From Saposhnikovia divaricata (lineage: Eukaryota > Streptophyta > Magnoliopsida > Apiales > Apiaceae), in assembly GCA_036435485.1 (NCBI GenBank), contig CM071599.1, positions 209,287,178 to 209,351,177 on the forward strand: DNA of 64,000 bases, given 5' to 3'. A model generated the notes under the pieces. It was given only the letters and a program-made list of their open reading frames with translations. It made no database searches and had not been told where the DNA came from. The first letter of the stretch is position 1. Each line of letters opens with the position of its first letter. The position numbers and the translations under genes were made by a program. Below, piece by piece: positions 57,246 through 64,000 of the stretch.

Positions 57246-59046
57246 AACTGGTATCAAAGCCGATGGTTAAGAAGTTGACCCTGGGGTTGCGAGCTGCAAG
57301 TGGTGTGGTGTGGGAGGCTCTCCAGAATCACGGTTGGAGATCTTGGACGGCTTGTGTCGAAAGTCTTCCTGATACTGAGGTGGTCGGGCGGCGTGTCCCG
57401 CAAGATGAGGAGCCACAAATGAATAGCGGCGGTATAATGGTCACAAGATTGGTGGTTCTTGGATTGAGGGGAGATTGTAGAGTGGGTGTCAACCCAAGTC
57501 CCACATCGATAAGATAAAGAAGAATTATCTTGAATATAAGCAGCCAAACAACTCCATTAGTATGAGGCCTTTTGGGAGTTGCCCAAAAACAAATCCGTGC
57601 GGGCTTGGCCATGGCCCAGAGCGGACAATATTATACTAATGTGGAGTTAATGGGTGTTGCGCGGCCCAACATTTGACAGAGATGAAATGAACATGCATGT
57701 TTTGCAAAGTTAATCTGGACAAGTATAATGAAATGTTTTGCAAGGTCCACATTACATCCTGTTGAGTCTTACTATTATTTCTATTTTTAGGTCTTGAACA
57801 AGGCTTGAGATGATGCTGGAAGCAGTGCTGAGAAAAGTTTATCCGAGAATAACAATCTGTGGCAATGGTTACAGTCGGGTCTAAAGAAGTTTTATTAATA
57901 TATCACAAATGACTGGTTGTCTCGAACAGCAGAATGTTGAGGGGAAGCGAATTCCATACAGATCTATTGATCGAACTTTGCCTCATTTCACCAAGGATGA
58001 TTATGGACCAGAAAGTCTGTGGATTAGTGGAGAACTCTTATCTACGAGGGTTGACCCCGCAAAAGTTCTTTTTTCATGCTATGGGAGATTGAGAAGGTTT
58101 GATAGATCCAGTTGTCAAGACATCTGAGACAGGCTATATCCAAAGTCGGATAGTAAAGGCTATGGAAGATATTATGGTCAAGTATAGTGGCACTGTCAGG
58201 AATTTTCTAGGGAATGTGATCCAATTTCTTTATGGGGAGGATGTTATGGATGTTGTTAGGATCGAATCTCAGAAATTGGATTCCCTTAAAAATGAAGAAA
58301 AAATGATTTTGACAAGGTTTCCAGATATGAGATTGATGATGGGAACTAGATCCAAGTTATACTCTTCCAGAACAGTTAGAGCATTTAAAAACAATTCGAG
58401 AGTTTAGTAATTTATCGTTTGAAAGGGGTGTAATTCCGTCAGCAACTTGAAGCAGACAGATTCCAGCTTGGAACAGAGATCACAACAACTGGAGATAATA
58501 CCTGGCTATGCCCTGTGAATATTAAGAGGGTTATCTGGAATGCGGAAAAGACGTTCAAGGTTGATTTGAGATAACCTTCTGATATGCATCCAATGGAGAT
58601 TGTGGAAGCTGTTGATAAGCTTCAGGAAAGACTATAGGTTGTCCCTGGTGAAGATTTGATGAGCATGGAAGCTCAGAAAAATTATGTAACCCTCTGGTAT
58701 AATATTCTTCGTAAGAGAGTATTGAAAGAGTAGACTACTTACTCAGGAGGCATTTGAGTGGGTCATTGGGAAAATAGAACCACATTTTTTGCAGTCACTT
58801 GTAGCACCAGGAGAAATGATTGGCTGTTTTGCTGCTAATCTATTGCTGAGCCTGCTACTCAAATGACTCCCAACACTTTTCACTATGCTGCTGTGAGTGC
58901 CAAGAATGTGACTCTAATGGCTATAATATACTTTTATTTTTTTCACTTACATCACCTTTCTTAGTCTAACAATTGAGTGAGATCAATGAGTAATTATTTA
59001 TCCACCTTTTTTCATTTTTTTTCTTTACATTTTACACCTTTTTAAT

Positions 59047-59360
59047 TTTCTCATCATCAAACTCAGGATTAATTTTCTCGGCAGTATAGGCCATGATTAA
59101 CGTCTTGTGAATCATCATCTCCCGATTCAACTGCACATGGAGTAGCCAAGGAGAAATTTTATATATCTGGATCAATTTCTTCATCTAGCATTACGTAATA
59201 CGACTTGACCAAGTCAACATCCTCCAAAATGATGGTGCTCCTGGGATCTGGATCATACCATACTTCAGTAGCTTGTGTCACACTCCGTAAAGTGGTCTAC
59301 TCCAAAGTCCAAAGCACACTGTACATTCTTGGCCTTCTCTTTTGAGAAGCCAAGTTTAGG
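59047..59360 (-). pseudogene. RPB1 pseudogene, inverted downstream part
   Basis: On the minus strand from 59360: KEKAKNVQCALDFG, a frameshift, RSVTQATEVWYDPDP, STIILEDVDLVKSYY, LDEEIDPDI, a stop, ISPWLLHVQLNREMMIH and AEKINPEFDDEKI. These are the RPB1 residues that follow the plus-strand part after a short gap. The 3' part of the pseudogene is therefore inverted relative to the 5' part, with a breakpoint between about 58925 and 59047. Confidence 0.85.
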
Positions 59361-59582
59361 TTTTAAGTAAACAGATACTGATTAAGTTTTAATCTTTTTG
59401 GCAATATTTATATTTCTCAGAATCTCGGAACATAAATAAACATGTTATTTCAGAACTTAATAACAAATAAAGTGTACATTCCGAAAAGGAAATTTATAGA
59501 AATTGGATGAGACGGTTACAAAAAACAAACTTGACTACAAATGCTAAGAAAACAAAACAAACTTGGAGAAGTAACTAGAATT
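59361..59582. other. Spacer between the RPB1 pseudogene and the copia pair
   Basis: Non-coding, AT-rich. The left boundary of the copia LTR is not defined, so part of this may belong to it. Confidence 0.35.
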
Positions 59583-59935
59583 GTAGGCTAGGAAAACAAG
59601 TCAAATAAAAACACACATGTTCATACATGTATGAGGTAAGTGAATATGTCATCCTTGAATTTATGTAAGCAATGATGTAATCAATTATAGCCTATAAATA
59701 CTAGTACCTAGAAGAACAATAAACACACCGAAGTGTAAGAGTGCAGAGAGCCAGAAAGAAAAAGCTGAAGCTCTTGTGTGAGAGAAAGAAAAGAAATTGT
59801 AATTTCTTCTTATATATATACATTATTTGGTATAAGCCCATACACGTTTCCAACAAGTGGTATCAGAGCTTGGTTGTTAAATTCTGAAAATTTTGCAAAT
59901 TTTCCGGCAAGTTACTATTTCAGCAGGTACTGTTC

Positions 59936-60036
59936 ACGCCGTAGAAGATGAAGTACTGTTCACGCCGTAGAAGATGAAGTACTGTTCATACGGCACTATT
60001 CATACGAAGTACTGTTCATACATACGGTACTGTTCA
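59936..60036 (+). repeat. TACTGTTCA leader minisatellite, left copy
   Basis: GTACTGTTCACGCCGTAGAA and shorter variants (TACTGTTCATACGG, TACTGTTCAC) recur about six times between primer-binding site and coding region. The same kind of array, inverted and longer, occupies 63690-63900 in the right copy. Confidence 0.85.
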
Positions 60037-60050
60037 CTTATATTGTGCAA

Positions 60051-60575
60051 GGATATTTTTTGAAGAATGATACTTGGGAGCTTACAAGTCTTCCAGAAGG
60101 ACACAAAGCTATTGGTGTTAAATGGGTCTATAAGACCAAGACAAATCAAGAAGGCAAAGTTGAAAAGCACAAGGCAAGGCTAGTGGCTAAAGGCTACAAG
60201 CAGAGATATGGGATTGACTACGATGAGGTATTTGCTCCAGTTGCAAGAGTTGATACCATCAGACTTCTTACAGCTATTGCAGCTCAGAACCAGTGGAAGA
60301 TTTTTCAGATGAATGTGAAGTCAGCATTCCTGAATGGGTATCTCGAAGAAGAGGTCTATATTGAGCAGCCTCCTGGATATGTTCAGAAAGGCAAGGAAAA
60401 TAAAGTCTATAGACTGAAGAAACCTTGTATGGTTTGAAGCAAGCTTCACGGGCATGGAATAAAAGGGTTGATGAATACTTTCAGAAGAATGGTTTTGTGA
60501 AAAGTCCATATGAACATGCACTTTACATAAAGACAAATTCAGGGGAAGATATTATGATCGTGTGCTTATACGTGC
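60051..60575 (+). pseudogene. Copia reverse transcriptase fragment, plus strand
   Basis: It begins without a start codon at KNDTWELTSLPEGHKAIGVK, then KARLVAKGYKQRYGIDYDEV, FQMNVKSAFLNGYLEEEV and EQPPGYVQ. A one-base change near 60420 shifts the frame into LYGLKQASRAWN. It stops at IMIVCLYV, where the catalytic YVDD box should begin. The fragment is therefore inactive. Confidence 0.88.
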
Positions 60576-60576
60576 A

Positions 60577-61196
60577 TGTTCGTACGGACTCTTCACAAAA
60601 CCATTTTTCTGAAAGTATTCATCAACCCTTGTGTTCCATGCTCTCGGGGCTTGTTTCAACCTGTACAGTGCTTTCTTTAGTCGGTAGACTTTATCTTCCT
60701 TGCCTTTCTGAACATATCCAGGAGGCTGCTCAATATAGACCTCTTCTTCGAGATATCCATTCAGGAATGCTGACTTCACATCCATCTGATAAATCTTCCA
60801 CTGATTCTGAGCTACAATTGCTGTAAGAAGTCTGATGGTATCAACTCTTGGAACTGGAGCGAATACCTCATCATAGTCAATGCCATGTCTCTGCTTGTTG
60901 TCTTTAGCCACCAACGTCGCCTTGTGTTTTTCCACTTTGCCTTCTTGATTTGTCTTGGTCTTATAGACTCATTTGACACAAATTGCTTTGTGTCCTTCTG
61001 GAAGACTTGTAAGCTCCAAAGTATCATTCTTCTTGATTGCGCCAATTTTTTCATCCGTGGCTTTTTTCCATTTGCTTTCTTCAGAAGCATCCTCAAATGT
61101 AACTGGATTACATTCAGCCATCAAACAAAATAAAGAATAATCAAAGGTAGTTTGTATCAGACTTGTTGCCTCATAAATAATATCCAGACTCCGCAT
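60577..61196 (-). pseudogene. Copia reverse transcriptase, minus-strand fragment
   Basis: From 61196: ECNPVTFEDASEESKWKKATDE-like linker, LELTSLPEGHKAICVK, a stop near 60969, KHKATLVAKDNKQRHGIDYD, YQMDVKSAFLNGYLEEEV, LYRLKQAPRAWN and KSPYEHA at the breakpoint. It matches the plus-strand fragment closely but is also truncated before the YVDD box. Confidence 0.88.
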
Positions 61197-61435
61197 TTTT
61201 CTCGGTGCTCCCCCTGAACTGTTGTTGCTATTGTTGCCTCCTGAACTCGATGGTGTCGAGGCAGGAGTTTGCTGATTTGGACTTTGGGGAGGAGTTGGAC
61301 CATCATCTCCACCATCTTCTATGTTGGAGTCATCACCATCATCATCATCATTGAAAAATAAACCAGCAAATTTTCTTTCTTCCTCGCTCCATCTCCCGTA
61401 ATCAGATTCATCGAACTCAACATCTCGAGAAATGA

Positions 61436-62850
61436 TTAATTTCTTCGTGAGGGGATTATAGAGTCTGTAAGCTTTGCTCCTTTTATCATATTCGGTAAAG
61501 ATGCATTTTTCTCCTTTATCATCCAGCTTCTTCCTATTCTGATCGGGAACATGTGCATATGCAATGCACCAAAAGTTCTGAGATGTCCAACTGATGGCTT
61601 GCTACCACTCCATGCTTCATTTGGAGTTTTGTTTCTGACACTTTTAGTTGGACAGCGATTCAACAAATAAATTACACATAGAACGGCTTCAACCCAGAAA
61701 GTTCTTGGCATGTGCTTTGCTTTCACCATACTCCTTGCCATGTCTAGAATGGTGCGATTCTTTCGTTCTATAACGCCATTTTGTTTTGGAATATATGCCG
61801 TTGTCAACTGATGATTTATTCCATGTGCTCTGCAAAAACTTCTAAAGAGATTTGAAGTATACTTGCCTCCTCTGTCTAATCTGAGTATCTTCAAATAATG
61901 GCCACTCTGTTTTTCCGCCAGTGCTTTGAACTCCTTGAATTTATCAAGAGCCTCTGCTTTTTCTTTAAGGATATACACCCAGCTTTTCCTGCTAAAATCA
62001 TCAATAAAAGTTAGGTAATACATATTTCCGCCAAGTGATGCAATATCAAATGGACCAGCAATATCAGTGTGAACAATCTCCAATGGCCTTCTAGCTCGCC
62101 ATGATTTTCCAACTGGAAAGCTTTGTCGATGTTGCTTTCCTTTAACACAAGCTTCATATAACTGATTTGGTTCGTTGATTGCTGGCAAACCGTCCACCAT
62201 CTTTGTTTTTGACAATAACTTCAGACCAGAAAATCCAAGATGACCAAATCTTAAATGCCATAACCACAAGTCATTTTTAATGGCTGACTTCAAACACTTT
62301 TGCACCTCCGTCTGCATATCAAGAGTGAAGAGACGATTCTTTGACATCTCCACATTTGCAATTAATTCTCGAATCTGATTTCTGATGATCAGAGAATTAT
62401 CCTGCATTTGAATATTATATCCCTTTTCCACAAGTTGGCCAAGACTGATGATATTACTTTTCAAAGCAGGTATATAATAAACATTATTTATATACTTCTT
62501 ATCACCTTTCTTTGACACAATCGTAACAGTGCCTTTTCCTTTGACTGGAATCTTCGATGAGTTACGAAAAGTAACTTCTCCACTGATGGTGTTGTCTATC
62601 TCCGTAAATAATTCCTTATGGCCACACATGTGATTGCTGGCTCCCGAATCAAGATACCATGTATTCTTTTTGCCTTCGTCATCTCCTTTGTAAGTGAGGA
62701 ACATAGCGGAACCCACATCTTTGTCTTCTTTTGCTGCGGCAAAATGACTTCTTTCTTCCACTTTTGGAGATCTACACTCATAACTGAAGTGACCATATTT
62801 GTTACAATTATAACATTGTAATTGAGACTTATCACCTCGTTGTTGGAACC
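61436..62850 (-). pseudogene. Copia zinc knuckle, protease and integrase
   Basis: CYNCNKYGHFSYEC zinc knuckle near 62800, then protease (WYLDSGASNHMCG), then integrase. The zinc-binding part has HLRFGH, but the first cysteine of the usual CxxC pair is replaced (LYEACVKGK). The core has HTDIAGPF, LDRGGKYTS and NGVIERKNRT, so the three catalytic acidic residues are present. The distal part is frameshifted near 61540. From 62761 to 61436 the frame is open for 441 codons. Confidence 0.88.
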
Positions 62851-63660
62851 TCTTCCTCGACCTCTGAAATTTTGACCACGACCAGATGGTTGATAACCTT
62901 GAGAATTCTGGCCTCTGTTGAAAGATTGTCTTCCACGTCCTTGTCCACCTCGGTAGCTACCTCTGCCATGTGAAGAACTGCTACTGCCAGAACTGTCACC
63001 GATGGATACTTTACTTTGTAACGCCTTTTCCAAATGGCTTGCATCATCATATTGGTTCATCCGCTGCTCATGCGCTTGAAGTGAACCAACTAGTTCATCA
63101 ATAGAAATCGTGGACAAATCTTTCGACTCCTCGATAGCAGTAACAACATAATCAAATTTTCTTGTTAGCGAGCGGAGCAATTTATCCATGACCCGAACAT
63201 CATCGAGACTTTCGCCATTTCTTTTCATTTCGTTTGTCACCATTTTCAAATGCGTAACATATTCACCGATATTCTCTGAAGTCTTCATTTTTATATTTTC
63301 AAATTCACCACGAAGAACTTGGAGTCGTACCTTTTTCACTTTCTCGACACCTTGGAATGATTTTTATAAAATCTCCCACGCCTCTTTTGCTGTCTTTGCG
63401 TTTGAAATTTTTCGAAGGTGGATTCGTCGACACCTTGAAAAATTGTGTATAATGCCTTCTTGTCTTTTTTTCGAAACTCCTTTAATGCCATCTTCTTGGC
63501 ATTTGATAGGGCCTCTTTGGTAGTTGCATCAACAGGATCTTCATACCTGCTTTCGACAATATCCCAATTATCATATGAACCAAGTAACACCTTCATTTGG
63601 ATACTCCAATTCCCGTAATTTGTGCCCGTCAATTTCGAAATTTATGGTTGCATCATATTT
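62830..63660 (-). pseudogene. Copia gag, three lesions
   Basis: Starts disrupted near 63650 (a frameshift before TGTNYGNWSIQMKVLLGSYD). It continues to VDESTFEK, where a one-base change in an A run (about 63408) shifts the frame. A TAA near 63364 follows. The frame then runs through RLQVLRGEFENIKMKTSENI, RSLTRKFDYVVTAIEESKD, ELVGSLQAHEQRMNQ and a Gly/Arg/Ser-rich RNA-binding tail (RGQGRGRQSFNRGQN). It shifts again near 62845, just before the zinc knuckle. Confidence 0.85.
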
Positions 63661-63689
63661 GCCATTTTTTTCCAAAAAATATCCTTTCA

Positions 63690-63900
63690 CGGTATAAGTG
63701 AACAGTACCGTATGTATGAATAGTACCGTATGAATAGTGTCGTACAGTATCCGTGAATAGTATCGTATGAATAGTTCCATATGAATAGTGTCGTACAGTA
63801 TTTGTGAATAGTACCGTATGTATGAATAGTCTGTATGAACAGTACTTCGTCTTCTACGACGTGAACAGTGCCTTCTTCTCCGGTGATGAATAGTATTTTC
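63690..63900 (-). repeat. TACTGTTCA leader minisatellite, right copy
   Basis: About a dozen variants of TGAATAGTACCGTATG / TGAACAGTACC on the plus strand (TACTGTTCA or TACTATTCA on the coding strand), 12-24 bp apart, between primer-binding site and gag. Confidence 0.87.
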
Positions 63901-63970
63901 CGGCAGAAATAGTGATCGGAATTTTTTTTTCTTCAGAAATTTGCCAATTTCTCTTCCGAACGAAACTTTA

Positions 63971-64000
63971 GCTCTGATACCACTTGTTGGAAACGTGAAT
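63971..64000 (-). repeat. Primer-binding site and first 16 bp of the LTR, cut by the window end
   Basis: GCTCTGATACCA (63971-63982) is the complement of the initiator-Met-tRNA-type primer-binding site. TGTTGGAAACGTGAAT from 63985 is the inverted LTR end, as at 59844-59855. Confidence 0.88.

Larger units (their letters stand above)
55169..57671 (+). mobile_element. Short-LTR retroelement with gag-protease only, mosaic
   Basis: LTRs of 196 bp (55169-55364 and 57476-57671), TGTA...CAACA, with a 5-bp target duplication TTTGA (55164-55168, 57672-57676). A primer-binding-like TGATATCAGAGC follows the left LTR. The purine run GATTGAGGGGAGA precedes the right. The LTRs differ at about ten positions by eye. 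It splits the RPB1 pseudogene inside its active-site aspartate codons. The interior holds a copia gag-protease frame, then a different 454-bp LTR with its own primer-binding site. Confidence 0.92.
54487..58925 (+). pseudogene. RNA polymerase II largest subunit (RPB1) pseudogene, plus-strand part
   Basis: Decayed copy of the catalytic core subunit of Pol II. Pieces in order: KEGRIRGNLMGKRVDF and GVPWSIALNLTYPETVTPYN (54487-54670); LKELVEYGPHPPPSKTGAKY and REDGRRLDLRY (54749-54870); VERNLNDGDFVLFNR, stop, PSLHKMSIMG (55013-55080); PYSTFRLNLSVTS and the start of the active-site aspartate loop (to 55168). A retroelement follows, and the loop resumes as FDRDEMNMHV at 57672. Then EQQNVEGKRIP and RTLPHFTKDDYGPES, KAMEDIMVKYSGTVRN, QFLYGEDVMDVV, and REAFEWVIG-like sequence near 58750, ending AGVSAKNVTL near 58915. 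Intron remnants persist, so it is not a processed copy. There are many stops and frameshifts and a large internal deletion near 57710. Confidence 0.9.
59583..60575 (+). mobile_element. Copia element, left copy, internally deleted
   Basis: The LTR ends ACGTTTCCAACA at 59855 (5' boundary uncertain, perhaps TGTAGG at 59583). TGGTATCAGAGC (59858-59869) is the primer-binding site. A leader with TACTGTTCA repeats runs to about 60035. The sequence then jumps directly to reverse transcriptase at about 60055; gag, protease and integrase are missing. It ends abruptly at about 60571-60577 against an inverted copy of the same gene. Confidence 0.85.
60571..64000 (-). mobile_element. Copia element, right copy, continuing beyond the window
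   Basis: On the minus strand: LTR end ACGTTTCCAACA (64000-63985), primer-binding site TGGTATCAGAGC (63982-63971), leader minisatellite, gag, protease, integrase, reverse transcriptase to about 60577. It belongs to the same family as the left copy, with identical LTR end and primer site. No 3' LTR follows; it is fused to the left copy. Confidence 0.88.

Overview
This is nuclear DNA from a flowering plant, most likely a eudicot. Spliced genes with GT-AG introns, an expansin, a calcium-dependent protein kinase (CDPK) 3' exon, RPB1 homology and many plant-type transposable elements (TEs) support that; the species cannot be named from sequence alone. Most of the 64 kb is repeats in AT-rich DNA.

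Layout. 0-2.4 kb: the last exon of a CDPK gene (+) converges on a complete three-exon alpha-expansin gene (-). 2.9-3.6 kb: a non-autonomous hAT element with an exact 8-bp target duplication. 3.6-9.06 kb: a full-length L1-type LINE with an open ORF2. 9.26-12.3 kb: a 5'-truncated, broken RTE-type LINE (-). 12.3-27.6 kb: gene-free AT-rich DNA with retroposon 3' ends, inverted-repeat MITEs, microsatellites, Helitron-like termini, a palindromic minisatellite (21.83-22.07 kb) and a higher-order tandem repeat of about 433 bp (25.4-26.7 kb).

27.76-35.49 kb: the main host gene (+). I assemble 11 exons giving a 630-residue protein whose exon phases all agree. It has a basic N-terminus, a run of tandemly duplicated 54-bp exons, a segment resembling a degenerate kinase C-lobe, and a C-terminal segment resembling the KEN domain of IRE1/RNase L. 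Intron 1 holds a young non-autonomous copia element.

36.4-40.3 kb: a Ty3 chromovirus (-) that has lost reverse transcriptase. 41.5-44.8 kb: a mosaic, broken copia element (+). 46.66-54.4 kb: a CACTA-type region with a six-exon TNPA-like gene (-, two nonsense codons), a 12-copy, 174-bp satellite and a second copy of the subterminal repeats in the same orientation. 54.49-59.36 kb: a decayed intron-containing copy of the RNA polymerase II largest subunit gene (RPB1). Its active-site codons are split by a short-LTR mosaic retroelement and its downstream part is inverted. 59.6-64 kb: two copia copies of one family fused tail to tail inside the reverse transcriptase.

Only the CDPK exon, the expansin, LINE ORF2 and the 27.8-35.5 kb gene look intact. 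The rest records successive insertion, deletion, recombination and tandem amplification.
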